The notes: generated from the sequence alone by a model not told the origin. 64,000 nucleotides of DNA from Hyperoplus lanceolatus (GCA_026929865.2 CM049398.1:24423001-24487000), one strand, 5' to 3'. Positions 1 to 12,178 are shown, counted from the stretch's first letter. A program made the numbers and translations.

Positions 1-530
1 TTTCCAAAAAGTTTGAATAAATATGAAAAATCATCAGTAACTTACTAATGATGCGTAAATTTGCATATCTGCAAAGCCCCAAAATCTAGATGTTGGACAA
101 AAGCAGAGTCAATTTGTTTTTAAATTTTGAAAACAATACAAGTGTCCAACTGCCTGAAGCTTTTCCTAATCACAGTTCAAATTTGATCAATAACCCATAG
201 AAAATGAATTTTTTTACACTGTTTTTTCCAAGGGAACGTCTAGCCGTAAAATACCAGCTGGAGACTCCAAAAGGACACTTTTGGTCCATGGCACATGAAA
301 TGTAACTGTGTAAAAAATTTATTTTCTATGGGTTATTGATCAAATTTGAACTGTGATTAGGAAAGGCTTCAGGCAGTTGGACACTTGTTTTGTTTTCAAA
401 ATTTAAAAACAAATTGACTTTGTTTTCTTCCAAAATCGAGATTTTGGGGCTTTGCAGATATGCTAATTTACGCATCATTAGTAAGATATTGATGATTTTT
501 CATATTTATTTAAACATTTTGGAAAATACT
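1..530. repeat. Long inverted repeat (foldback/hairpin), about 525 bp
   Basis: The first ~220 bases recur as their reverse complement at about 305-525, separated by an ~85-base loop. Matching landmarks include ATTTGATCAATAACCCATAG at 191-210 against CTATGGGTTATTGATCAAAT in the other arm, and GATGCGTAAAT against ATTTACGCATC. The arms carry scattered mismatches, so the copy is not brand new. The left arm may continue beyond the window edge, so its true end is unknown. No coding potential was seen. A short piece near 568-606 (AGTTTCATAATGATAT followed by AGTTAAAAAA) resembles 19550-19587, hinting at a dispersed family. Confidence 0.8.
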
Positions 531-1232
531 GTAATACAAAAAGTTTTTGTTTTAATGTCAGTAATCAACTGGCAAAGTTTCATAATGATATCTATAAGTT
601 AAAAAAATTCCCCTTTAGCCCATCCCCATTCACCCCCATTCACTTAAACAGTGGTTCTGATTTGCTATGTCGGCCTGCTGTAGCTTTCCAGCAGCTTGTT
701 GACAAGGTTGTCCACCCAGGTTGTGATCGTGGAAGGTCCTAGATGTCATTTTTGGTGAACAACCTTTTACAACACTCCATGTCCATAAAATCACTTTGCC
801 CCCTGGGTATATCCTATTTCCATAGGAACAATCCAGTGAATGTATTGCAGTTTACACATTGCTGCTATAACACCGATGGCTGCCAATTATAGGACTATTT
901 AAAACAAATGTTTTTGGTTGCAACTAACATAAATAAGAAAATATGTCGGAGCAAACAATTTACATGTGTAAGTAACAATATCTTGATAATCTGAGTAACC
1001 GTGACGAAATTCAATGTTTGTTATGCTATGGAAATGACTTTCTGCATCTGCAATATAGGTTACCCTTGCAGAATGTTATAATTCTGTATTATTTGCATTC
1101 AGAACTACCTATGTAACTGACGGTCCATTGCGAGTACAAGGGCAAGTGGGTTCCATTTAAATCCTCCGCTCCTCCCCCGCCCAGTCTCCCTCCGCACTCC
1201 AAGTTACCTCCATGCAACGTATGCTGTTACGT
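531..1232. other. Unannotated AT-rich spacer
   Basis: I see no gene, RNA or recognised repeat here apart from the short tail similarity noted for the preceding hairpin. A pyrimidine-rich patch sits at 1160-1200, just before the palindrome-rich element. Confidence 0.5.
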
Positions 1233-1563
1233 ATGGCAAGCCGAATTATCATTTATCAACTAAGTTTGACTATCCGGAATTAACATTGCGGATATCCACA
1301 ACTTATTTATGACTAGTCGTAATTACATGTTGAATAGTTGGATTTTTCATTCAAGATATCTGCAACGTAGTTGTGACTAGTCGAAACGACAGATAGAGAT
1401 ATCTGTAATTCAGTTTTGACTAGGCGAAACTGAATTAGAGATATCTGAAATGACGTCACGGAAAGCGACATTCAACTCGTCACACATCTTAAATGACAAT
1501 TGCAGATATCTATAATTCAGTTTTGACAAGGCAGAATGGAAGTTAAAGATATCTCAAAGGTCA

Positions 1564-2160
1564 TTATGCAAGCCAATTTAACATAAATTCAATAGACTGG
1601 ATATGTGTTGCAGATATCTGTAATTCAATTTCGCCTAGTCAAAAAGAACATTTCGGATATCCGCAACTACATTCCTCCTATCCACAACTATTATTTCGGA
1701 TATCCACAACGACATTCCGCCTAGGAGAAATGACGTCATTTTTGCCATTCATGTCTATGGGGTTTCTCATTAGAGATATCTACAATTCAGTTGCGGATAT
1801 CCACAATGTGAATTACGGATACCTGCAACTGAATTGTAGATATCTGTAACTCCAGTTTAAGATATCTACAATTTGATTCTGACTAGTCACAATTCCAGTA
1901 AAAGATATCTTTAATTCACCTCAATTCCAGATATCTACAAGTCCCTTTTCAGATATCTTAAATTAAGTTTTGACTAGGCAAAATTAAGTTGTAGATATCT
2001 CTAACTAGAGTTATGACTAGTCGAAATGAAGTTGTAGATATCTCTAACTGGAGTTAGGGATAGTCATAATTTAATTGTAGATATCTATAATCAAGTTATA
2101 GATATCTTGAAATGAGTTTTGATTAGAGATATCTACAATTGTAGATATCTGTAACTTTCA
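1564..2160 (+). repeat. Direct repeat unit 1 (~601-bp period) in polypalindromic element
   Basis: This stretch (landmark ACATAAATTCAATAGACTGG at 1581) recurs 601 bp downstream with only scattered substitutions. It includes its own copies of the element-end motif (here ATGCAAGCC) and of the TGACGTCA site. Confidence 0.8.
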
Positions 2161-2162
2161 TT

Positions 2163-2760
2163 ACTATGGCAAGCCGTTTTAACATAAATTCAATAGACTG
2201 GATGTGTGTTGCAGATATCTGTAATTCAATTTCGCCTAGTCAAAAAGAACATTTCGGATATCCGCAACTACATTCCTCCTATCCACAACTATTATTTTGG
2301 ATATCCACAACGACATTCCGCCTAGGAGAAATGACGTCATTTTTGCCATTCATGTCTATGGGGTTTCTCATTAGAGATATCTACAATTCAGTTGCGGATA
2401 TCCACAATGTGAATTACGGATATCTGCAACTGAATTGTAGATATCTATAACTCCAGTTTAAGATATCTACAATTTGATTCTGACTAGTCACAATTCCAGT
2501 TAAAGATATCTTTAATTCACCTCAATTCCAGATATCTACAAGTCCCTTTTCAGATATCTTAAATTAAGTTTTGACAAGGCGAAATTAAGTTGTAGATATC
2601 TCTAACTGGAGTTAGGACTAGTCGAAATGAAGTTGTAGATATCTCTAACTGGAGTTAGGGATAGTCATAATTTAATTGTAGATATCTATAATCAAGTTAA
2701 AGATATCTTGAAATGAGTTTTGATTAGAGATATCTACAAATGTAGATATCTGTAACTTTC
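2163..2760 (+). repeat. Direct repeat unit 2 in polypalindromic element
   Basis: This is the second copy of the 601-bp unit and starts with ATGGCAAGCCG, the same motif as the outer end of the element. Its 94-codon open frame reads through palindromes and recurs only because the DNA repeat recurs, so I do not treat it as a gene. Confidence 0.8.
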
Positions 2761-3739
2761 ATTTCGCCTAGTCAAAAAGTAATTACAGATATCTTGAATT
2801 AGAGTTTTGACTAGGCGAAATGACGTCAGCCGGAATTGTCATTAATCAATTTGTTTGACTATCCGGAACTTTTTTCCGACTAGTCGTAATTACATGTTGA
2901 ATAGTTGGATTTTTCATTCAAGATATCTGTAATGTAGTTGTGACTAGTCGAAACGACAGATAGAGATATCTGTAATTCAGTTTTGACTTGATTATAGATA
3001 TCAACAATTAAATTATGACTATCCCTAACTCCAGTTAGAGATATCTACAACTTCATTTCGACTAGTCATAACTCCAGTTAGAGATATCTACAACTTAATT
3101 TCGCCTAGTCAAAACTTAATTTAAGATATCTGAAAAGGGACTTGTAGATATCTGGAATTGAGGTGAATTAAAGATATCTTTAACTAGAATTGTGACTAGT
3201 CAAAACTGAATTACAGATATCTGCAATTGTCATTTAAGATGTGTGACGAGTTGAATGTCGCTTTCCGTGACGTCATTTCAGATATCTCTAATTCAGTTTC
3301 GCCTAGTCAAAACTGAATTACAGATATCTCTATCTGTCGTTTCGACTAGTCACAACTACATTACAGATATCTTGAATGAAAAATCCAACTATTCAACATG
3401 TAATTACGACTAGTCAGAAAGAAGTTGTGGATATCCGCAATGTTAATTCCGGATAGTCAAACTTAGTTGATAAATGATAATTCGGCTTGCCATACATTTC
3501 GCCTAGTCAAAACTGAATTACAGATATCTCTATCTGTCGTTTCGACTAGTCACAACTACATTACAGATATCTTGAATGAAAAATCCAACTATTCAAAATG
3601 TAATTACGACTAGTCGGAAAAAAGTTCCGGATAGTCAAACAAATTGATAAATGACAATTCCGGCTGACTTCATTTCGCCTAGTCAAAACTCTAATTCAAG
3701 ATATCTGTAATTACATTTTGACTAGGCGAAATGAAAGTT

Positions 3740-4327
3740 ACAGATATCTACAATTGTAGATATCTCTAATCAAAACTCATTTCAAGATATCTATAACTTG
3801 ATTATAGATATCTACAATTAAATTATGAATATCCCTAACTCCAGTTAGAGATATCTACAACTTCATTTCGACTAGTCATAACTCCAGTTAGAGATATCTA
3901 CAACTTAATTTCGCCTAGTCAAAACTTAATTTAAGATATCTGAAAAGGGACTTGTAGATATCTGGAATTGAGGTGAATTAAAGATATCTTTAACTGGAAT
4001 TGTGACTAGTCAGAATCAAATTGTAGATATCTTAAACTGGAGTTACAGATATCTACAATTCAGTTGCGGATATCCGTAATTCACATTGTGGATATCCGCA
4101 ACTGAATTGTAGATATCTCTAATGAGAAACCCCATAGACATGAATGGCAAAAATGACGTCATTTCTCCTAGGCGGAATGTCGTTGTGGATATCCGAAATA
4201 ATAGTTGTGGATAGGAGGAATGTAGTTGCGGATATCCGAAATGTTCTTTTTGACTAGGCAAAATTGAATTACAGATATCTGCAACACACATCCAGTCTAT
4301 TGAATTTATGTTAAAACGGCTTGCCAT
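3740..4327 (-). repeat. Inverted copy of the 601-bp unit in polypalindromic element
   Basis: This is the reverse complement of units 1 and 2 and ends in CGGCTTGCCAT. With the upstream copies it could form a stem of about 590 bp. The block 3190-3497 is likewise the inverse of 1233-1565, and 3500-3740 the inverse of about 2760-2990. Confidence 0.75.
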
Positions 4328-4443
4328 AGTTACGTCATACCAAGGGCTGAGGGTAAATGAACGAGGGGAAGTGCAACTACTTTTGGAATGCAGCTTGGGT
4401 GTACAGTGCATTTCCCAGCTTTCGCCGGAGAATCTACAGTCGT

Positions 4444-4873
4444 CCAATCAGCGAACAGAGCGAGTGGCTAGTTCCGAGTAGTTCCGAGTTTCGACCTGTC
4501 TGTGTTCCAGTGCATATGCTCGCGAAAGTATGGACGCCTAAAACCTTTCTCGTCCAAATAACTAAACGTTAGGCTCTAACAAGTTACTGTTGCCAGGTAC
4601 CGGTAGATTCATATACTACAATATGTAGTGAAGTCGGAAATTTCCGAGTTCCCTGTCCAACTGGAACGCACCGTCAAAAGCCGGCTCATGACACACGTGA
4701 CGACCAAATGTGATGCGATTGGTTGACTAATCCAGAGTGGCACTGGGCAGATCCAATAGTTTTAAACTTCGACAGACACCCGCCTCCAAGTGAGTGAACG
4801 TTTGCCAATTACAGCACTTCCAGACCTTCTGTACAAATGAAATGAAGTACGATGGTCTGGTTGGACCAGGCTA
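4444..4873. mobile_element. Partial copy of a TAGCCTGG-type element
   Basis: This matches the complete copy at 51386-51983, sharing CCAATCAGCGAACAGA near its start and ACACCCGCCTCCAAGTGAGT, then ending in CCAGGCTA. The left terminal repeat is not visible, so the copy is truncated or diverged on that side, next to the polypalindromic element. No coding capacity. Confidence 0.65.
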
Positions 4874-6452
4874 ACACAGCATCAAGCAGGAGATACAATG
4901 TAGCGTCGCGCAGCAATGGGATAAAGTATACCCAACTTTCAGCAGCTCTCACGGATTATCCTAGAGGAGTTGCATTTCAACTTTTTAAGATGTGTTAATA
5001 GACACCTTTACAAACACATTGTTGAAGGAAGCTAGTGGTTATGAATTTATTACCAGATTTTCACAATATGCCCTCACTAGTGTATATCTAAATGACTGAC
5101 TTTTTTGTTAACATTATAATTGCATTTCTTTATTTTTTTACTGATCAGACTCTGCAAAAGCTGCTGTTCTCCCTCATCCATGTTACAGTATTTCACAAAT
5201 TGTGCTACGCTAAAATGTTATATTCATATTCTTCTTTAATTAATAATTTTATCAGGCTATTTAACAGGGCCATCTTATGTTGTCTAAAATTGTCCGTCAC
5301 CCTCAGTTTGTGTTCTTTATCTTACTTGGCTTCACTAGGGAGCGATTGAGCCTGGTAACGTACCATTTTACCAGTCAGTTAACTTCTGTTTCTGGGTGTG
5401 CTTCAGTCAGAAGAAGAACAAGCTGGTATAAAATGATTCATTATTGTGCAACTGTATGGCCTATTATTTTTTTATCTCAAATATAGTCAGAACATATTTT
5501 TTAACCAAAATAAGTAAAAGTACATATTTTGGATGCAGTTAAATACTTTTTTGTCGAAATACCCTTTGACCGCAATTGTCACTGAGCAAGTCTTCACTGG
5601 AGCCTTGTGTAATACTACATGCTGTGCTATATTCACCAAAGAGCTGTCCCTGTTTCCATAGTGTAAGAGGGCTATTTTTAGAAAGGCAGGGGTTTCTAAA
5701 TAAGAGATGAAAGCTTGGGTTTTGATCAATGCAGACCAAAGAGAAGGAGGAGGCAGCCCTTTTTATGACGAACTGCAGGACCTATGGGATTGCCCTTGCT
5801 CTAAATGCAGGAATCCATCATTACACATAATACTATTTAAGGAGCTGTGTTATTAAGTTTGCGTATGACCCCAATGAAAACCCTCAACATTTGTGAGGAA
5901 GCCTTGTGCGATAGTCTGTCTTTGTGTCTTGTAGCTTTGTTCCTGTTCATTTTACTCTATATAAGTAGTAAATGACTAATGTCCCCTTGTTACTGTGTTT
6001 GTAGTTACAGCTGGCTGGTGGAAGTGTGCCTCAGCAGAGTTGGGCTCTGTTAAGAAAGAGAAGAGTCTGTTGTGAATGAAATCATTTGCAATACAAAGTG
6101 TTCATTCTACTTCACAGCAACTTTGTTTGCAATCGGATGCCAATGTGACTGGAGCTCTTGTAAGATTTAGATGGTAGATTAGCACAGGAAAGGGAAAAAA
6201 GGTGGGGATGGAGTGAAGTCTCTTACATGAGCAGGGTATAATCTCATCATAGCTTCAGAGCACGTAATATTCCCCTATCCATGGGGAGAACATACTGCAT
6301 CTTTACTGTGCCGCATGATGGACTCCTACTGTACATGAATGTGTTTTTATAGGGCAAGTTTGTTTAGTATATTCTCCACATCGTAGTTAGTACATCAATA
6401 GCATCATGCCTGTAAGGGAGACAATTGCTCTGAAGCGGAGTATTAATAATAT
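4874..6452. other. Unannotated intergenic stretch
   Basis: The sequence is AT-rich with only short open frames lacking recognisable domains. I see no splice-bounded exon, RNA gene or clear repeat. Confidence 0.5.
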
Positions 6453-7641
6453 CAGTGTTTCCCCCAGCGCTTTATAGTTAAGGCGGCCGCCTTAGCAAAA
6501 CCAGCCCCCCGCCTTGACTACTGACCGACCAAAAAAAAAAATTAAATCTTTAATTTTTTTATTTTTAGTGCTGCACAATTAATGTACTAGCAAGCGCGAT
6601 GTGTGATTTTTCATGGTCAGAAATGCGCGAAAGGCCGTGATTTGCGGTAAATAAATGTGCACATATGTCTCCAAGCGTTTCTCTCTGCTCAGACTATCAG
6701 CTGCTCTGTGTCGGGGGCTCTGCGCGCGCGACCGTGCCGCGCTGCGCGTGACTACAGCATGTACGCGGGAGAGTAAACGAGCAGCAGCAAACCGACATTT
6801 AACCGGTGGCGATAATAAACGCAGTGCGGTTCTATGGGGATATTTAGCTGAACAGAAAGAAGTGCTATGCAAAGCTAGACTAGTTTAAGACTCCACATCA
6901 CCGTGGCAACACAACTTATCGGCTCATACAGCGCAGAGAAAAGTCTGATAAATGCATGAGAGGGATGGCCCAGGCACCTTTCAGTAAGTTTACAGAAGTG
7001 CACACTGTAACTGTCTTTGAAATGCATTAGTCATTTTAAGGGGAAAACACATTGTATTATTATAATAATTGAATTATTTTTCAAACAGCATGCTTGTGTA
7101 GACCGACAAGATTTATTTTTCTGAATTTTAAATGCTGCTTTATTTTTATGTTTTAAATTTTGAAAATACATGTTCCAAAACAACCAATAACCTCTGCATT
7201 TAAAAAGAAATCAAGCAAGTAGGCTAATAATAACCATATATGAATTAATCACATCACAGTATGCCTATTGTCCACAATAATCTCACAACAGCCCCCCATC
7301 CAAAAAGGAACTTTAAAAAGCACTTTGATGTGCATACACATGTTGAGTGTATGGTCCATTATTTGTATTTAGAGTGTGTGCATGGTATTGCACCAAAACA
7401 GTAGAATTTCTTTAATTGTATTTTTTTTGTCTGCATGTTTGCACAAAATGTGCACATAGCAAACAAAATTGCACAACTGTAAGGTCAGTGTCATTCAAAT
7501 AAACAGAACCATTTCTTTAGTGCGCCATGGCATCTTTGAGCAAAATACCCCCAAAATTTTCGCCGAGGCGCGTTGCGCCGCGCCTCCTGTACGGCTAGAC
7601 AGTGACCACCTTGACTAAGACATTTCCTGGGGGAAACACTG
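6453..7641 (+). mobile_element. Non-autonomous hAT-like element, CAGTGTTTCCCCCAG termini (copy 1)
   Basis: The ends are perfect inverted repeats, CAGTGTTTCCCCC at the left and GGGGGAAACACTG at the right. The flanks share AATAT (6448-6452 and 7642-7646), a possible 5-bp target duplication. The same 5-bp pattern is seen at two related insertions, which would fit the hAT5 group (recalled as having 5-bp TSDs). The interior has an A-rich tract, a GC-rich core rich in CpG (6660-6780) and an AT-rich tail. No transposase domain was seen; the short open frames across the GC core recur only because the element recurs. Confidence 0.8.
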
Positions 7642-9689
7642 AATATACATGTACGTTAAAATGGGATTTCATCTTGATAATTCCCTTTGAAAAGAAAACG
7701 TTGTCTCATATGTGATTTCACGTATCTTAATGTGTTTTTGCATGCATAATCTTAATGAGTTTCTTACATTCTTTCTTGCATGTATTTCTGATTCCTCAAA
7801 TTAACAAATACCATTAAATACACAATATTGTGATTGTTCATTTGGTGAGAAACATCAAAGACAAATTTCAACATTTTATATCATAACAACAATGTTTTTC
7901 ATAACATAATAACAATATTGAATCATACGTTCATTAGTTTATCCCTCTCGCCAGTATAAAGGACAGAAAAGACAGAATAAATGACTTAATATGCTTCTTT
8001 CCCTTTTAATATATTCTTTTTCCACATCTGGCTTGTCTATGTGCCTTTTTTGAATTTAGGGTCTCTATACTTCTTCATTGTTTTTGTACTTTTCATTATT
8101 TATGAACCATTGACTCTCAATGTTTTGTGCCTTTGTACAGAAGCCATTTGCTTAATCAGAGCACTTTACGCCGCACATGTATTTTCATGAGTGTTAGTTT
8201 AATCAGCTTCAGCATGCCTCTGTAATCTGCCTACGGTCTTTGACATTGTGCTGTCAAAGGACACAGTGCTAAGAATAGGGAAGCAGGGAACAATGGAGCT
8301 AAACTTTGATGGTCAGTAATGACGCATGGGAGGCAGGCAATCACATCGTTTTTCTGTCTGAGTAGCCATCACGCTAATGGAAAACTGTACTCTCTGTCCC
8401 AGCTGTAACAGCAAAGCTTCTCTGTGGTAGGTCCATCTGTTGACTCCACTAATATATATATGCATGGTAAAGAGCACAAGACCCTGGGATACAAGATTGC
8501 TGGACTATAAGAGCTCTCCTTCCTATGAATTTTTATATTATAGTGAACTTTCACTGCTCAGGTGTATCAACCATAGGTATCACCACACTATCCAGCTAGA
8601 GAGCAGTGCTTCACAGTGTTTCTACTTCCTGACCCAAGACTCTATGAAAAAATGAATAATCCTAAAATAACATAAGAATCATGGCGGTGGCTTTGTATCC
8701 TCACTCTTACACTTAATTCTAAATCATGCCCGCATGTTCAATCAAAACGTCAGTTGTTCAGCTGAGTTGAACCCAGCGGAGCCAGCATTGTATGAGGCCA
8801 CTGGAATGTGTTAAACCATTACGAGAAACTTTGTCTTTCCATGATCAATGCACGATGCTCCCTCACTTCCACACTCAGTCTGCAGGACAGAGTGTGTGTT
8901 CTGTTATAGTGTGTGTTTGTGTGTGTGCCTTTGTGCATTTGCTGAGGGCTACATAGTATCACATGTTTATTGAAACATAAACTGTGCCATTATGGAACAT
9001 GCATAAATTATTATTTATATCCTTTTTGTTTAAAGGTTTATCTATTCCTTAGCGTGCAGGGTCAAGACATGTCACTAATGCCACCTGTCAAAATATTTTT
9101 AAAGAACTTTGATTTATAAATTATGTGTCAAGTATTTACAATGAAAGTTAGGTCCTTTTGTTTCAACAATACATGATAGGAATTCCAAATTGGTAAAATA
9201 CCTGGGGTGTTTAAGCTCAGTCTTACAAATGTCCTATTTAATCTTTATGACCCTAGGTTTTTTTCTTAGCAAAAAGCAATGTAAAAAATGGCATGAAAAT
9301 GTTTGACATTTATTTTAACTTTAATCATAGCAGAGTATCGATGATGAAAAATATGCAGATATGATTATGTCTAGAGTCACATAAAAGTAGTCCTGCCTGT
9401 GATTGTGACTATTGGTTAGTGACCAAGTAGTTGAAATATTTAAAGTTTCACTTTGGTGAGCCTAAACTGACCTGGTTTGATCTCTGTTTTATCTAGTGCC
9501 ACCCAATTTCTTCCCTAAAGATCTCTCATTACATTGGTCTATTTCATCAATCAGTTTGGCCCACTTGATTGTTTTTACCTGCTCGATCTAAGCAATGCAG
9601 CTTAGGATTCACACACTTTTGCAGATACAACAGTTGGAAAATAATTTGTTTTATCTCTTTTAACAATTGATTTCTGGAAAATAAAAATG
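7642..9689. other. Unannotated AT-rich stretch
   Basis: I see no supported gene here. A loose TG-rich patch lies at 8891-8931. Nothing else was recognised. Confidence 0.5.
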
Positions 9690-9822
9690 TTGAATTGATA
9701 AACAAACATCTGTTATTTCATATAAAAAACACTGGTATTGATAAAAATGTATTAATAATGGTTAAACACATTAAAATTCCAAAATGCTCTAGGGGTTCAC
9801 AAACTTTCAAACAGCACTGTAT
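9690..9822 (-). mobile_element. Tc1-like terminal fragment
   Basis: The stretch ends with GGGGTTCACAAACTTTCAAA followed by CAGCACTGTA. Read in reverse, this is the familiar Tc1-type terminus CAGTGCTGTTTGAAAG followed by a TTTGTGAACCCC block. The other end is not clearly visible (a weak similar motif lies near 9606), so this is a degraded fragment. Confidence 0.45.
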
Positions 9823-10122
9823 GTATTATTAACCAGCCTCAATGCCACACAATACGGCACAATGATAGTTTCAATACGATTATTTGGTTTTCATGAACAA
9901 GGGAAGCCAAAATCATAATAGAAATTGAATTAAATTAATCTTGCAGCCAAAAAAGAACCATAACTTAAATTGGGCTGAACTAGAAACGCATTTGGAGAGG
10001 TTTTAAACATGTTAATTTGTTCTAAATTTGTATCATTTTTGCGCTGGTGATTTTCCTTTGGCACTGGTTAAATCCTCTTTCGGGGAGCCAAAAAGTTCTC
10101 TATGCAGGAAAAACCCTGCAGT

Positions 10123-10625
10123 CTTAGGGGGCTTCACACCTACCATGTTTGGTCCGGAATCACTGATTTTTCCGTATGTTTCGCACCTGGCTGGCTATCG
10201 CCAGTCCCAAAGAGGAAAAATTAGCCACTGACAAAGGAACTATAGGGTTGCTGACGGGAGACAAGCGAGTTTTTTTAAATAATTCATATTTTTTTAACAA
10301 AACTAGTCAAAGCAGGAGGTGGGTGTTTTCTTGGTGGGTGTTTTCTTGGTTTGCTCCGACATATTTTTTTTTCATTCACTCATTCAAACTGATGAAGGCT
10401 ATACCACCAAATAGAAACGCAGACGCCTGCGGATCTACAAACCATCCCATCAAATGTATGTGATAAACACAGGAGTGAGTATGTCATGGAAAGTTCTTTG
10501 GTGCGCTGTCGAAACTGCAACGTGAAACCAAACCTAAGCGGATCAAATCTATAAAGGGGATAAAAAAAAACATTTCTTGGTTTTCGGACTTTGGTGAAGA
10601 CTCTTAGGTGTGATAGCCCCCTTAG
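10123..10625. mobile_element. MITE-like element with CTWAGGGGGC termini
   Basis: The left end CTTAGGGGGCTTCACACCTA is mirrored by TAGGTGTGATAGCCCCCTTA at the right, giving an inverted repeat of ~20 bp around about 500 bp. No clean target duplication was found. An internal direct repeat GGTGGGTGTTTTCTT lies around 10318-10348. Confidence 0.6.
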
Positions 10626-11159
10626 TCATCATCATATAATTGATTCTTCAATGCTCCATATCAACATTGCTGTTCTGATGGCTGCAGATTAAGGTCAGTG
10701 TTCTGTGTTGGTGCTTGTTGACCTCAATCAATGCAGCCTTGGGCACAGCTGATGAGGCTACACTGATTAACAGACTGATGCAGTGGGTCTGTGTTACACG
10801 GCTTGTTTAACGTCCACGTCTCATGCTGTTAAAATGACTTTTATTTGCAGTCCTAAAGTAAAGGACCCAGAACCATAAAATGACATTTCATTGCTATGCT
10901 GAGGTTAGATGTATCTATCTGTAGACCACAATGATGCAGTTTATTTGTTGCGTAGCGTGGTATTCCCGCAAAAAATGAATGGCTCACAATTTATTTCTCT
11001 GACCACGGACAGCAAGTACTATTTTAGCAATTCTAGAATTCTAATTTTAAAATCCTGGTTTCAGGTATTATATTAGTTCATCTTAATCAATTAAAGGTTG
11101 AATATGCAAAATGCTCATTAAAAAACAAAGCCGTTATTAATATTAAATAATCACATATA
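10626..11159. other. Unannotated stretch
   Basis: No gene, RNA or repeat was recognised before the 3' end of the following LINE. Confidence 0.45.
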
Positions 11160-11697
11160 GTTTAGTTTTAGTTTTATTTGATTAGGACAGTGCATATTAA
11201 CCAACATGTCAGCAAAGCATCAATGTAAATATGCCGGAGTTAGCATAAATGCTAATTCGCATTCGTAGTCCTAAGGCAAGTCATAATAAAATACATCAAT
11301 ATACAGCTACATGAAACAATTTTACACAGTTATTTCACAACTAGCTAAAATACAGATTTACACTGACACCCAATCAGTATAGGTGGTTAGAAAAGACAAA
11401 AGAAACAAAACAACATCAGGAAGAAAAGAAGAGAAAAAAAAGAAGGTTATGCATGAGAACAGGTCTGGCTTGCTACTAACCAGTCTTTGAGGGTGTTTTT
11501 AAAGGTGGTGTAGGTGATACAGTCTCTGACTTGAGCTGGTAATTCATTCCAGGACTGTGTTCCTCTGATGGACAGGACCATTTGGCCAAATTTGGTCCTG
11601 CGCCGTTGTATTTCACAGTCACCTCTAGTTATTGCCCTGGTGTTTACTCTAGGGGATTTTTTCTTTATGTAGTTCTGTAGTGGTGGAGGGGCTAGAC
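11160..11697 (-). pseudogene. CR1/L2-type LINE, 3' part (end of ORF2 and 3' UTR)
   Basis: Read on the minus strand, 11697-11460 encodes the usual C-terminal end of a CR1/L2-type ORF2: a GLAPPPL block, then SWNELPAQVRD and a TFKNTLKDWL helix. A 3' UTR follows, ending near 11160 in a tail of the AATAAAACTAAAACTAAAC type. It continues the reverse-transcriptase part at 12943-13828; the two were separated by a hAT insertion. This is a dead copy. Confidence 0.75.
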
Positions 11698-11741
11698 CAG
11701 TAGAGCATACTTATTTATATGTATACATATTTATTTATTTA

Positions 11742-11998
11742 TTTATTTTTTACATTATTTGAATAATTGTTTTTACTCACTTGTTCTGTCGGTTGCATGT
11801 TTTTTTTTTTTTTTTTTTGATTTCCATTTAGATTGTCTGTTTTTATTTATGAGTACACGCGTATGTTTGTTTTATGTGATTGGTGTCGACCAATCAAGGG
11901 ACAAAGGATTCAAATTAGCACTTGCTACAATCCTGTATATTTACATGTAAATGTCTATTAATATGCAATGTCCCTTTTAAATAAATAAACTTAAACTT
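11742..11998 (+). mobile_element. LINE 3'-end fragment
   Basis: The + strand shows a LINE-type 3' UTR: a T-rich stretch, GGGACAAAGGATTCAAATTA, then GCAATGTCCCTTTTAAATAA and an A/T-rich tail. Comparable tails end CR1/L2-like elements in fish. No ORF is retained. The boundaries are approximate. Confidence 0.45.
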
Positions 11999-12178
11999 AT
12001 ACATTTCTGAGTATGTCAAAAAAAAGTAAGTCTCTAGCCCATTCCTGTGAGGAGTTATGAATTTTTAAAGAAATAACCGAAATGCTCACTCCTGCCGCTA
12101 GGGGGCAGCCTAAATAAAAAAGCACATTTTAGCAACGTGGGAAATGGTAAATGGCAATCCTGCTTCACCGCTATTAAT

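Larger units (their letters stand above)
1233..4328. mobile_element. Polypalindromic foldback-type mobile element, 3.1 kb
   Basis: The whole block is built of 8-bp palindromes spaced about 20-40 bp apart: AGATATCT, GGATATCC, GACTAGTC (often decayed to GACTAGGC or GCCTAGTC) and a few TGACGTCA. By eye I counted about 73 GATATC sites in 3 kb, where random sequence would give fewer than one. The outer ends are inverted: ATGGCAAGCCG at 1233 and CGGCTTGCCAT ending at 4327. The flanks repeat GTTACGT (1226-1232 and 4329-4335), or 7 of 8 bases if one more base is counted, which looks like a target-site duplication of ~8 bp. Inside are ~600-bp direct repeats and their inverted copy, with the symmetry switching near 2985. 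No transposase is visible. The superfamily is unknown; the TSD length fits hAT but does not prove it. Confidence 0.75.

Noticed and set aside
1233-4328. CRISPR-like array
   Set aside because: The repeats are short palindromes of several kinds with variable spacing, in inverted blocks, in a vertebrate-type genome. There are no uniform repeats with unique spacers and no cas genes.
2166-4447. Repeated open frame starting MASRFNINSIDWMC on both strands of the palindromic block
   Set aside because: It recurs only because the ~600-bp DNA unit recurs. It reads straight through palindromes and has no domain-like pattern.
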